Source: an uncultured Alistipes sp.
Lineage (GTDB): Bacteria > Bacteroidota > Bacteroidia > Bacteroidales > Rikenellaceae
Length of the DNA: 38,424 bases
Direction of reading: 5' to 3'
Assembly (NCBI GenBank): GCA_905213895.1
Contig: CAJMKE010000018.1
Location: 1 to 38,424, forward strand
In this document: one piece after another, positions 15,900 through 23,171 of the stretch
Layout of the letters: every line of letters begins with the position of its first letter
How positions within the stretch are numbered: the stretch's first letter is position 1
The notes under the pieces: generated by a model
What the model saw: only the letters and a program-made list of their open reading frames with translations
Told to the model about the DNA's origin: nothing
Database searches by the model: none
Program-made: the position numbers and the translations under genes

Positions 15900-16093
15900 A
15901 GAAACTGTTTCGAATTTTATTTCGAGATTATTTTGAGAGTGATTTTCGAGCAGATTTCTTTTTCGGATTTGCAGGTAATAGCGGGCTATTTCCAAAAAGG
16001 CGGAAAATAAATATGCCGAAAAGCACCTCAAAGAAGCCGAAACTTTTTATGTTGTAAACTGAAAACATTATAATAAAATTCAAAACAGTTTCT
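15900..16093. mobile_element. MITE-like element with 22-bp terminal inverted repeats
   Basis: A 22-bp sequence at 15900-15921 (starting AGAAACTGTTTCGAATTT) returns inverted at 16072-16093 with one mismatch. The 150 bases between are AT-rich and non-coding. The right end stops 3 bases before the nitroreductase start codon. No clear target-site duplication is seen, so the element could instead be a large regulatory palindrome. Confidence 0.5.
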
Positions 16094-16096
16094 TCT

Positions 16097-16633
16097 ATGG
16101 AATTCAAACAGTTACTCGAAAAACGCCGCAGCGTCCGCCGTTTCGACGCCACACCGGTATCACGAACAGTCATTCTCGACGTTCTGAATATGGCACTTAC
16201 GGCACCGTCGGCACGCAACTCACGCTCGACGCGGTTTCTCGTCGTGGACGACCGCGCGACAATCGAAAAGATGTCCTCGATGCGCGACTACGGCTCGGCA
16301 TTCATGGCTAACGCACCGGTTGCGGTAGTCGTCATGGGCGACACGACGGCATCGGACATCTGGGACGACAACTGCGCTATATCGGCTACGGTGCTTCAAC
16401 TCGCCTGCGTCGAAGCGGGCTTGGCATCGTGCTGGGTACACGTCGCGGGACGCCCGCGCCGCAAGGACGACCCGCAGGGCGAGAGTGCCGAGGAGTATCT
16501 GCGCACGCTGCTGCCGATACCCGACAACTGCCGCGTGGAGTGCATCATCGCGATGGGCTACTCCGACTTCACGCCCGCTCCGCTGCCCGAGTTCGACCGC
16601 TCGGCGGCGATTGCGTGGAGTACGAAGGAGTAA
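16097..16633 (+). CDS. Nitroreductase-family protein
   Basis: A 178-residue FMN-dependent oxidoreductase of the nitroreductase family. The start has the flavin-binding RRSVRRFD (residues 10-17), followed by APSARNSR at about 37-44 and the C-terminal half with GLASCWVHV and IIAMGYSD. Natural substrates of this family are diverse and cannot be inferred. Its last 52 bases are duplicated at 18340-18391, on the far side of the restriction-modification module, which shows where that module entered. Confidence 0.9.
   Translation: MEFKQLLEKRRSVRRFDATPVSRTVILDVLNMALTAPSARNSRSTRFLVVDDRATIEKMSSMRDYGSAFMANAPVAVVVMGDTTASDIWDDNCAISATVLQLACVEAGLASCWVHVAGRPRRKDDPQGESAEEYLRTLLPIPDNCRVECIIAMGYSDFTPAPLPEFDRSAAIAWSTKE
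16582..16633 (+). repeat. 52-bp direct repeat, left copy
   Basis: This is the 3' end of the nitroreductase gene, including its stop codon. It matches 18340-18391 with two mismatches and no gaps. Confidence 0.95.
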
Positions 16634-16638
16634 ATTAT

Positions 16639-16691
16639 TTTGCTCGCTCTTTTTTTCTGCGTAAATTTGCATTAAAATTTACGCAGAAAAA
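16639..16691 (+). promoter_or_regulatory. Promoter overlapped by a 17-bp perfect palindrome
   Basis: TTTG at 16639-16642 and TAAATTTG at 16662-16669 with a 19-base spacer form a Bacteroidetes promoter, with a start expected near 16675. A perfect inverted repeat (arms 16652-16668 and 16675-16691, loop GCATTA) covers the -7 box and reaches the A of the start codon. It looks like an operator. Confidence 0.75.
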
Positions 16692-17338
16692 TGAGAACGT
16701 ATATAAACGATATCGATATTTTCAAATCCAAACTATCGAATCTGCCCAAAGAATGGGATGGAAAAACATCTATATTGGAATTAAAAGAGGCCGATTACAA
16801 TTGGCGGCAGATGGAATGGTGGGCATTTTACTTCGAATTTAAATCTCATCAACTTCTTCAATCCGAATTTACTTTTCCGGGGGATCGATTCGGCAATGTA
16901 AATTTCGATTTACGAGGTGCAATAAATTGGGATTTGAAATCGTCCGCTATAAAAAGCGACAGTCATAAGATTATTCTAAATGATAAAACTGCAATGGATG
17001 CATCTCTTGCAAAGGATCACTATCATGGGGAAATTATCGCTTTATGCGATGTCGTCTACGACGATCATGATCGCTCTTTTCAAAAATGGCATACTGCGCT
17101 CAAAGGTGGATTATCCCAATACGAAATAGAAAGGATTTCGAGAACTTCCATATCGAGATACAGAAAAACAAAGGCGACATTAACCGAAATAGTTTTTGTC
17201 ATTTTCAAAAATGACGATTTCGAAAAATTGGATATTATGAGGCAGGGAAGAAACTCTAATGGAACTCCCCGCAAAGAAAAATATATGCTTAATTTGGAGA
17301 AAATAGACGAGTTCGAGAATTATATAATTGAAATATAA
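16691..17338 (+). CDS. Putative type II restriction endonuclease (PD-(D/E)XK-like)
   Basis: A 215-residue protein of clearly lower GC than the surrounding core genes. I do not recognise the family by name, but residues 73-83 read DLRGAINWDLK, which gives a D73...D81-x-K83 pattern like the PD-(D/E)XK nuclease core, inside a predicted strand-turn-strand (NVNFDLRG-INWDLKSS). Its place immediately before a DNA methyltransferase, with stop and start overlapping in TAATG at 17336-17340, supports the role of cognate nuclease. Nuclease-first order with coupling is less common than methylase-first. The start codon sits at the edge of the promoter palindrome. Confidence 0.65.
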   Translation: MRTYINDIDIFKSKLSNLPKEWDGKTSILELKEADYNWRQMEWWAFYFEFKSHQLLQSEFTFPGDRFGNVNFDLRGAINWDLKSSAIKSDSHKIILNDKTAMDASLAKDHYHGEIIALCDVVYDDHDRSFQKWHTALKGGLSQYEIERISRTSISRYRKTKATLTEIVFVIFKNDDFEKLDIMRQGRNSNGTPRKEKYMLNLEKIDEFENYIIEI

Positions 17339-18327
17339 TGTTTTACAACGAAGATTGCATTTCCGGGTCAAAAAAACACATAAAAAATAATTCTGTCGAC
17401 CTTATAATAACGGATCCTCCGTACGGAATAGAGGGTGAAAAACTACACAAACATTACAGAAGAAAAGAAGATCCAGTAATAGACGGTTATATCGATGTTC
17501 CGAGCAAAGATTATCCTAAGTTTTCAGAAGATTGGATAAAAGAAGCCGAACGCATCTTGAGACCAGGAGGCAGTATATATATAGTATCGGGATATTCTCA
17601 ATTGCGCCATATTCTGAATGCATTGGCTAAAACGTCGTTAGAAGAAAGAAACCATATTATTTGGAAATATAATTTCGGGGTATATACAAGCAAAAAATAT
17701 ATATCGTCGCATTATCATATTTTATATTATACAAAACCGGGAGGGACAGTTACATTCAACACATTCGCATTTTTTTCGGATAAAGAGGAATCTCCATGCG
17801 GCGGATCTGCCAACTACAAAGACAGAGAAGATGTTTGGATAATCAACAAAGAGTTCAAACCCGGGCAGATTAAAAACAAGAATGAACTACCTAAAACTTT
17901 GCTTACCAAAATGATACTATATTCGAGCAATAAAGACGATATGGTATGCGACTTTTTTTTAGGAAGTTTTTCTACCGCCAAAACCGCACTGGGGTTAGGA
18001 CGAAATGCCTGTGGATTTGAATTGAATAGAGCGGCTTTCGAATACCAAACCAAACAAATCCAAAATATAAAATACGGCGAATTGCTGAGGACTTTAAGAG
18101 AAGTTCCTCAAAATAAACTGACAAACAAGGGTAAACGCCTTTCCGATAAAGAAATAAAGGAGATTTGCGACCTATATATCAATTTCGTTAAATCCGGATA
18201 CACAAAGAAAAATGCAATTGACCATATATCCGAGCAATTTGGTCGAGGTTATTGGTCGATTATGAATATTCTGGATCGTCATTTATTTTCAAAAGATTCT
18301 GTATTACAAGAGAAACTATTCGAATAA
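17338..18327 (+). CDS. Site-specific DNA methyltransferase, beta-class (N6-adenine or N4-cytosine)
   Basis: A 329-residue SAM-dependent DNA methylase. The catalytic motif IV DPPYG (residues 26-30) comes first and the SAM-binding motif FLGSFSTAKTALGLGRN comes late, with FELN after it, which is the order of the beta class. DPPY favours N6-adenine. After about residue 255 there is a C-terminal extension (RLSDKEIKEICDLYINF, then AIDHISEQFGRGYWSIMNIL) with the spacing of a helix-turn-helix; it may help target DNA or control the module's own promoter. It overlaps the nuclease gene by one base. Confidence 0.88.
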   Translation: MFYNEDCISGSKKHIKNNSVDLIITDPPYGIEGEKLHKHYRRKEDPVIDGYIDVPSKDYPKFSEDWIKEAERILRPGGSIYIVSGYSQLRHILNALAKTSLEERNHIIWKYNFGVYTSKKYISSHYHILYYTKPGGTVTFNTFAFFSDKEESPCGGSANYKDREDVWIINKEFKPGQIKNKNELPKTLLTKMILYSSNKDDMVCDFFLGSFSTAKTALGLGRNACGFELNRAAFEYQTKQIQNIKYGELLRTLREVPQNKLTNKGKRLSDKEIKEICDLYINFVKSGYTKKNAIDHISEQFGRGYWSIMNILDRHLFSKDSVLQEKLFE

Positions 18328-18339
18328 GTTTTCCTATAT

Positions 18340-18391
18340 GCTGCCCGAGTTCGACCGCTCGGCGGCGATTGCATGGAGTACGAGGGAGTAA
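18340..18391 (+). repeat. 52-bp direct repeat, right copy
   Basis: Second copy of the nitroreductase 3' end, lying 13 bases after the methyltransferase stop codon. It is not attached to any open frame of its own and marks the right border of the inserted module. Confidence 0.95.
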
Positions 18392-18429
18392 CTTTAAGGT
18401 CCTTAAAGTCCTTAAAGTCTTTAAGGACA
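18391..18429. repeat. 9-bp TTAA repeat array
   Basis: Four units (CTTTAAGGT, CCTTAAAGT twice, CTTTAAGGA) with an orientation flip lie between the duplicated nitroreductase end and the rnpB promoter. Confidence 0.75.
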
Positions 18430-18443
18430 CTTGTTCAAATAAA

Positions 18444-18475
18444 TTTGGCATTGCGCCCGCTAATTCGTATCTTCG
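18444..18475 (+). promoter_or_regulatory. rnpB promoter
   Basis: TTTG at 18444-18447 and TATCTTCG at 18468-18475 with a 20-base spacer match the Bacteroidetes promoter with one change in the -7 box. The predicted start coincides with the 5' end of the RNase P RNA at about 18480. Confidence 0.7.
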
Positions 18476-18479
18476 CACC

Positions 18480-18808
18480 GCAGATTCGGTTCATCGCTGC
18501 CCGCAAGGGGAGAGGAAAGTCCGAGCAACACAGAGCACCGTACAAGTTAACGGCTTGATATCCGAGAGGGTATAGCAGCGTAACAGAAAACGACCGCCCG
18601 TCATGGGTAAGGGTGAAAAGGCGGGGTAAGAGCCCACCGCGAGGGCAGTGATGTCGCTCGGCAGTACGTCTTACGGGTTGCAAGGTTATGTATATCGGCA
18701 ATTAAGGGTTGCTCGCCCGATGTCGAGGGGTAAACCGCTTGAAGTCGCAGGCGACTGCGATTGTAGATAAATGATGGACTAAAACAGAACTCGGCTTACG
18801 GAATCTGC
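18480..18808 (+). ncRNA. rnpB: RNase P RNA, bacterial type A
   Basis: Catalytic RNA of RNase P, which removes 5' leaders from tRNA precursors. The ends GCAGATTC (18480-18487) and GAATCTGC (18801-18808) pair as P1. The conserved core segments GAGGAAAGTCCG near 18513, GGTAAGAGCCCACCG near 18627, and AGATAAATGATG with ACAGAACTCGGCTTAC near the 3' end are all present. Length is about 329 nt. Confidence 0.96.
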
Positions 18809-18815
18809 AAACTTG

Positions 18816-18853
18816 ACGAGGATGCTTGCACATATTGCAGACATCCTCGTTTA
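18816..18853 (+). terminator. rnpB terminator
   Basis: A 9-bp stem ACGAGGATG/CATCCTCGT, with an inner TGCA/TGCA pairing, lies 8 bases after the RNA and is followed by a short TTTA. Confidence 0.65.
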
Positions 18854-18857
18854 CATA

Positions 18858-18900
18858 ATGACTTTAAGGTCTTTAAAGTCCTTAACGACCTTAAAGACCC
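18858..18900. repeat. 9-bp TTAA repeat array
   Basis: Four units (ACTTTAAGGTCTTTAAAG and following) lie between rnpB and the convergent membrane-protein gene. Confidence 0.75.
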
Positions 18901-18908
18901 TATCTCTC

Positions 18909-20030
18909 CTACACTTTCAGGAAAACGCCCTTGCGGTAGAGGAAATAGAGGAACAGCCAGCAGGCGGCGACATACGACAGGCTCGCAATCACGCTGCCGA
19001 CATCGGCGGGACACTGTGCGACCAGTCCGCCCGTGAAGAACTCGGATGCCTTGCGGAAGTCTATTATCCGCTGCGCCATATATATCGTAATGGAATTCAG
19101 TCCTATGACGCGGAAAAACAGTGTCCACCGCCTGTACCCCCGCACATCTATAATATAGTAGAATAGTGCGAACATCCCCATCGAGTATGCCCCGACGGCG
19201 AGGACGAACGAACTCGACCACAACTTCTTGTTCACGGGCAGAACCTCGTTCCAGCCGGCGGCGACAAGTGCCATGACGACCGCTGCCGCAGCCATATAAG
19301 CCGCCTTGCGACCGCCCGAAATGCGTGATTCGGGCATGCGCACGAACTCGCCGGCGAACATGCCGAGCATCGCCGTAACCACGGCTGGCAGCGTACTCAA
19401 CAGCCCTTCGGGGTCGAAATTGCCGTATATCAGACGCCCCGGCAGGTACAGACGGTCGATATAGCCCGCGATGCAGCCGTCCTTCGAGAAGCAGTCGGCA
19501 CCGGCAGGCGAGTCGGGAGCGACGGACAGTGCCGTAACAGCCCAGTAGCCGAGCAGGATAACGACGGCGATGGAGGCTCGTGCGCGAACGCCGAAGTTCA
19601 TGAACAGCACCGCCGCAATGCCCCATGCGATGCCGATACGCGCCAGCACGCTCGCACAGCGGAGCGTCGCGAAATCGAGTTTGAACAGTCCGTTGCAGAC
19701 CAGTCCCAGCAGAACGAGCATTGCCGTGCGGCGGGCGATTTTGGCATAGATTTGCGTCGTCGTCATGCCCGCTCCACGCTGTTTGGCAAGCGAGAACGGG
19801 AACGAGATGCCCGCGATAAAGAGGAACAGCGGGAAAATCGTGTCGTGGTGCGCAAGCCCGTTCCATTCGACGTGTACCATTTGCCGCGCAACGGCGTCGG
19901 TGAATGCGCTCGGGCAGAGGGCACACAGATTCATGACCAGTCCCGCTACGCCCATGATGAACATCATGTCGAATCCTCGCAGCGTATCGAGCGACAGCAG
20001 ACGGTCGGTGAGTGGGGAGTGATTTTTCAT
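18909..20030 (-). CDS. Multi-pass membrane acyltransferase-like protein (DUF5009/HGSNAT type)
   Basis: A 373-residue integral membrane protein with roughly ten hydrophobic segments. It opens with the family signature RLLSLDTLRGFDMMFIMG, has VEWNGLAHHDTIFPLFLFIAG at about residues 53-73, which carries the histidine of heparan-alpha-glucosaminide acetyltransferase-like proteins, and ends in a membrane hairpin. Such proteins move acyl groups across the membrane onto sugars. The acceptor here is unknown. It may be co-transcribed with rnhB, 57 bases upstream, through a 9-bp array. Confidence 0.82.
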   Translation of the reverse strand: MKNHSPLTDRLLSLDTLRGFDMMFIMGVAGLVMNLCALCPSAFTDAVARQMVHVEWNGLAHHDTIFPLFLFIAGISFPFSLAKQRGAGMTTTQIYAKIARRTAMLVLLGLVCNGLFKLDFATLRCASVLARIGIAWGIAAVLFMNFGVRARASIAVVILLGYWAVTALSVAPDSPAGADCFSKDGCIAGYIDRLYLPGRLIYGNFDPEGLLSTLPAVVTAMLGMFAGEFVRMPESRISGGRKAAYMAAAAVVMALVAAGWNEVLPVNKKLWSSSFVLAVGAYSMGMFALFYYIIDVRGYRRWTLFFRVIGLNSITIYMAQRIIDFRKASEFFTGGLVAQCPADVGSVIASLSYVAACWLFLYFLYRKGVFLKV

Positions 20031-20036
20031 CTTTTT

Positions 20037-20079
20037 TAGGGTCTTTAAGGACCTTAAAGTCCTTAAAGTCTTTAATGTC
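20037..20079. repeat. 9-bp TTAA repeat array
   Basis: Four units (GTCTTTAAGGACCTTAAAG and following) with a central dyad fill the gap between rnhB and the downstream membrane-protein gene. Confidence 0.75.
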
Positions 20080-20087
20080 GTAAAAAG

Positions 20088-20690
20088 TCAGAGCGGGAAC
20101 AGTTCGAGTTGGTCGATTTCGTGGTTGAAAGTCAGTCGGTGGTGCGGCGAGAGTCCGTGTTCGCGTATCGCGAGGCGGTGTTCGCGGGTCGGATAACCCT
20201 TGTTGCGCGACCAGCCGTACATCGGATACTCGGCATCGATTTTCCTCATGTACTCGTCGCGGAACGTCTTCGCCAGCACCGACGCGGCGGCGATGTCGGC
20301 GTATTTGCCGTCGCCCTTGACGATGCAGCGGTACGGAATGTCGAGCATCGTGCGGAAACGGTTGCCGTCGATGGCGAGGAACTGCGGTCGAGGGTCGAGC
20401 CGAACCGCCGCGAGCGACATGCCCTCGAACGATGCGTTCAGAATATTGATTTCGTCGATACGCTCGGCTGAAACAGCCTCCACAGCCCATGCGACGGCTT
20501 CACGGCAGATAACTTCACGCAGCAGGTCGCGGTTGCGCTCGGTCATCTGCTTGGAATCGTTGAGCAGAGGGTGGCTGAAATCGGGCGGCAGGATAACCGC
20601 CGCAGCGAACACCGGACCGGCGAGGCATCCGCGCCCCGCTTCGTCGCATCCGGCTTCGAGCAACTCCTTTTGATACGAATTTTCCAACAT
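20088..20690 (-). CDS. rnhB: Ribonuclease HII
   Basis: A 200-residue enzyme that nicks RNA-DNA hybrids and removes misincorporated ribonucleotides. The catalytic DEAGRG motif (D16, E17) is present, followed by LNDSKQ, the second aspartate in AIDGNRF and the third in KGDGKYADIAAASVLAK. The end HHRLTFNHEI is also typical. A TACCTTTG box at 20706-20699 on the minus strand, just upstream of the start, is a plausible -7 element. Confidence 0.95.
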   Translation of the reverse strand: MLENSYQKELLEAGCDEAGRGCLAGPVFAAAVILPPDFSHPLLNDSKQMTERNRDLLREVICREAVAWAVEAVSAERIDEINILNASFEGMSLAAVRLDPRPQFLAIDGNRFRTMLDIPYRCIVKGDGKYADIAAASVLAKTFRDEYMRKIDAEYPMYGWSRNKGYPTREHRLAIREHGLSPHHRLTFNHEIDQLELFPL

Positions 20691-20907
20691 AATAAAAACA
20701 AAGGTAAGTATATACGACTTTACACCGAATCAAGTTATTGCAAGTATTCGGATAACCGACTGTCGTGGTTCTCGCGGCAAAGCCGCGTATACAGATGTTA
20801 CCCACCCCCTAAATCCCCCGCCTGTGCGGGGGACTTTTGTGTCGGAACCCGCAAATACATACGGCTTGGGAATACCGTTAGTGTAAAATCATATTTAATC
20901 GCCCAGA

Positions 20908-21022
20908 CAAATATACGAATAAGCGAGAGCAAAGCAAAATTTATTTTGGCTTTGCCGAGCGAGAGTATATAAGGCGAAGCCAAATATACGATTAAGCGAG
21001 AGGAATGCAAAATTTATTTTGG
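20908..21022. repeat. Two 42-bp direct repeats, 73 bases apart
   Basis: Copies at 20908-20949 and 20981-21022 differ at only three positions. Both start CAAATATACGA and end AAAATTTATTTTGG. The 31 bases between contain GGCTTTGCC and GGCGAAGCC, which can pair with one G-T. Confidence 0.85.
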
Positions 21023-21037
21023 GGAAAGGTGTGTTCC

Positions 21038-21082
21038 ATTAAAGACTTTAAGGACTTTAAAGTCGTTAAGGTCTTTAAGGTC
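21038..21082. repeat. 9-bp TTAA repeat array
   Basis: Five units (ATTAAAGAC, TTTAAGGAC and following) lie upstream of the membrane-protein gene at 21190. Confidence 0.75.
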
Positions 21083-21151
21083 GCACGCGAAATCAGCCTT
21101 GCCGACCACCGAGACTGTGCGGAGAACCGATTCTCCCAAATTTATTAGGGC

Positions 21152-21185
21152 TTTGCCCGATTTTTCGCAAAAAAGCGTAACTTTG
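21152..21185 (+). promoter_or_regulatory. Promoter immediately before the membrane-protein gene
   Basis: TTTG at 21152-21155 and TAACTTTG at 21178-21185 are separated by 22 bases, slightly longer than usual. The -7 box ends 4 bases before the ATG, so the transcript would be nearly leaderless. Confidence 0.5.
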
Positions 21186-21189
21186 CCAT

Positions 21190-22155
21190 ATGAGAATCAC
21201 ATCGATAACACGCCAGTCCGGTCTGCTTGCAACGTCGCTGCTGCTGCTGACGGTCGCTGCCGAGCATCTGCGGATGATGTCGGCGACGCCGCATGCAATG
21301 GAGGTCGCCGGCAGCGTGTCGTCGCCGTCGTGGGGCAAATCCGCCGCCACGACAATCATTCTCGTCATAACCGGAATACTCGTCGGCAGAACGGCGACGA
21401 AATCGGGCATATTCCGCAATTTCTGTACGCTGCCGATACCGATATTCGGCGTCGCCGCATGCGGAATGTTCGTTTCGCCCGACATGTTCGCCACCTCGGC
21501 TGCCGCCATGTGCGCGGCGGGCGGAATGTCGCTCTTCATCCGCACGCTGTCGCGACCGAACGACAAAAGCCCCGTATTCTTCGGTGCGATGCTGTTCGGA
21601 ATCACGGTGCTGCTCTACCCGCCGTGCATAGTCTTCGCGGCACTGCTGCCGTTCATGGCTCTGGTCTCGTTCCAGTCGTGGCGCAAAATCGTAATCGCCG
21701 CGGTCGGCTATCTGCTGCCGTTCGCCGCAGCGTCCTACATCGGCTGGTATGCAGGAGGCGGCATACTCGACGGGGCGTACTCGATTGCCGAATGGTTCGT
21801 GCCGTTCGGATATACGCCGGTGCATTCGCCTGTCCGCGAAGGGTTTCCGATTATGGCTGCGGCAATAGCGGCGATTCTGCTGTCGCTCGCGGTCGCCGAA
21901 ATAATATTGCGGCGAATCGACAAAGGGACGACTCTCGTCAAGGCGGACAAGTCGGCGCAAATCGTATCGGCAGTCATGGTTCTCGCCGTCGCGGCATTCG
22001 CCGTACCGCGATGCACGGTGGCGATAATGCCCGTCATCGCAGTCCCGACAGCAATACTCGCAGGGGCGGCACTCGACCGGATAAAAACGGAAACATCCAC
22101 CGTAATTTACTGGATTCTTCTGTCGCTTACGGCAATACATCTGTTCTTCATATAG
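21190..22155 (+). CDS. Multi-pass membrane protein of unknown function
   Basis: A 321-residue protein with about eight to ten hydrophobic segments and almost no charged residues in them, ending in a hydrophobic C-terminus (SLTAIHLFFI). It resembles in general layout the Bacteroidetes membrane proteins grouped as DUF6427, but I cannot confirm that. No catalytic motif is seen. The start sits only a few bases after a -7 box; the first membrane segment begins at about residue 11, so a much later start is unlikely. Confidence 0.7.
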   Translation: MRITSITRQSGLLATSLLLLTVAAEHLRMMSATPHAMEVAGSVSSPSWGKSAATTIILVITGILVGRTATKSGIFRNFCTLPIPIFGVAACGMFVSPDMFATSAAAMCAAGGMSLFIRTLSRPNDKSPVFFGAMLFGITVLLYPPCIVFAALLPFMALVSFQSWRKIVIAAVGYLLPFAAASYIGWYAGGGILDGAYSIAEWFVPFGYTPVHSPVREGFPIMAAAIAAILLSLAVAEIILRRIDKGTTLVKADKSAQIVSAVMVLAVAAFAVPRCTVAIMPVIAVPTAILAGAALDRIKTETSTVIYWILLSLTAIHLFFI

Positions 22156-22212
22156 TAAATTAAGTCCGATGGATGTCGCGAAAAGTCGGACATCGTAAAA
22201 TTTTCGGCATAT

Positions 22213-22252
22213 TGTTACAATATTTTATTGTAACATTGATATTTTTATTGTA
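22213..22252 (+). promoter_or_regulatory. Operator-like site upstream of the AraC gene
   Basis: A perfect 10-bp inverted repeat TGTTACAATA-ttt-TATTGTAACA spans 22213-22235. The half-site TATTGTA recurs at 22246-22252, exactly 20 bases after the copy at 22226, close to the two-turn spacing used by AraC-type regulators. It ends 17 bases before the start codon. Confidence 0.55.
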
Positions 22253-22269
22253 TAATTTATCTGCTTATT

Positions 22270-23139
22270 ATGACTGACGACCCGAAAAACAATGAGAGCC
22301 ACTCGCAAGAGATTACCAAAAGGACGAACATCGTGCCGTTCGTCGAAAACATTATCGGACAAGATTTTACTATTGTCCATATCGTTAGCGGAAGCAAACG
22401 TGTACGGAGCGGCAGCATCCGTCGCGACTTTTCGGTCGGCGACACGGTATGTCTGGCGATAGGCACGTTCGAAATAGAGAATATCCCCGGCGACAACGGC
22501 ATATACAAGGAGATTTCGATTAGGTATTCCGCCGCCGAGTTGCAAAGAATCATCACGCGTCTGCATCTGATAAACGATATGCCAATCGACAGTTCGGCGA
22601 ACCGCAAAGGCATCAAACGCTGTTGCGGATGCAGGGTCGGACACGCGGCAGCGTCGTTCTTCGACGAAATCGAGTACGGCATCGACACCGGAATGACCGA
22701 CAAATACATCGCCGACAGAAAGAGAGAGTTGATATACAAGGTGATAACGCACGGCGACGAAGACATGGTAAATTGCATACTCGACAATACGAATCCCGAC
22801 AGGGAAGCCTTCATACGCATAGTCTACGCGCACATTTTCGTATTCTGTTCGCTCGAAGAACTCGCCGCGAAGTGCCACCGCTCGCTGTCGACATTCAAAA
22901 GCGATTTCAATAGTATCTTCGACGACACGCCGCACCACTGGTTCATGGTGCAGCGCATGAAGAGGGCGTGTTTTCTGCTGCTCACCACCGACATGAGCAT
23001 CGAGGAGATAGGCTACGAGTGCATATACAGCAACCCGTCGCACTTCATAAAGGTTTTCCGCAAGCACTACGGCATCACGCCTGCGGCATATCGACGGAAT
23101 ACGCGCGTCCGTGTAATGGCAGACGGCGAGAAGGAGTAG
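22270..23139 (+). CDS. AraC-family transcriptional regulator
   Basis: A 289-residue regulator. The C-terminal HTH domain covers about residues 185-280: SLEELAAKCHRSLSTFKSDFNS is the first helix-turn-helix, and SIEEIGYECIYSNPSHFIKVFRKHYGITPAAYR the second, with the classic family ending. The N-terminal part has no recognised ligand domain, but its beta-rich start (FTIVHIVSGSKRVRSGSIRR, DTVCLAIGTFEIENI) would fit a cupin-like sensing domain. The palindrome and direct half-sites just upstream suggest it controls itself. The target genes are not evident. Confidence 0.9.
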   Translation: MTDDPKNNESHSQEITKRTNIVPFVENIIGQDFTIVHIVSGSKRVRSGSIRRDFSVGDTVCLAIGTFEIENIPGDNGIYKEISIRYSAAELQRIITRLHLINDMPIDSSANRKGIKRCCGCRVGHAAASFFDEIEYGIDTGMTDKYIADRKRELIYKVITHGDEDMVNCILDNTNPDREAFIRIVYAHIFVFCSLEELAAKCHRSLSTFKSDFNSIFDDTPHHWFMVQRMKRACFLLLTTDMSIEEIGYECIYSNPSHFIKVFRKHYGITPAAYRRNTRVRVMADGEKE

Positions 23140-23171
23140 GCGGAAAGCAAAAAAGCCCGCGAATGCGGGAT

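Larger units (their letters stand above)
16582..18391 (+). mobile_element. Restriction-modification module inserted with long target duplication
   Basis: An AT-rich two-gene module lies between 52-bp direct repeats made from the end of the nitroreductase gene. After the right copy the sequence continues into the 9-bp array that normally follows core genes here, so the inserted unit is about 1758 bp. Type II restriction-modification units flanked by long target duplications are known in other bacteria. No transposase or integrase is present in the unit. Confidence 0.8.
20691..21189. other. 500-base intergenic region with hairpins and tandem repeats
   Basis: No gene is seen. It holds a GC-rich hairpin CGCGGC-aaa-GCCGCG (20773-20787), a terminator-like hairpin TCCCCCGC-ctgt-GCGGGGGA followed by CTTTT (20814-20838), two 42-bp repeat copies, a 9-bp array (21038-21082) and the promoter of the next gene. 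Confidence 0.6.

Noticed and set aside
18340..18391. Truncated second nitroreductase gene
   Set aside because: Only the last 52 bases are present, with the stop codon; it is better explained as the target duplication of the inserted module.
20814..20838. Terminator of a gene upstream on the plus strand
   Set aside because: No plus-strand gene precedes it within 2 kb, so I describe it only as a terminator-like hairpin.
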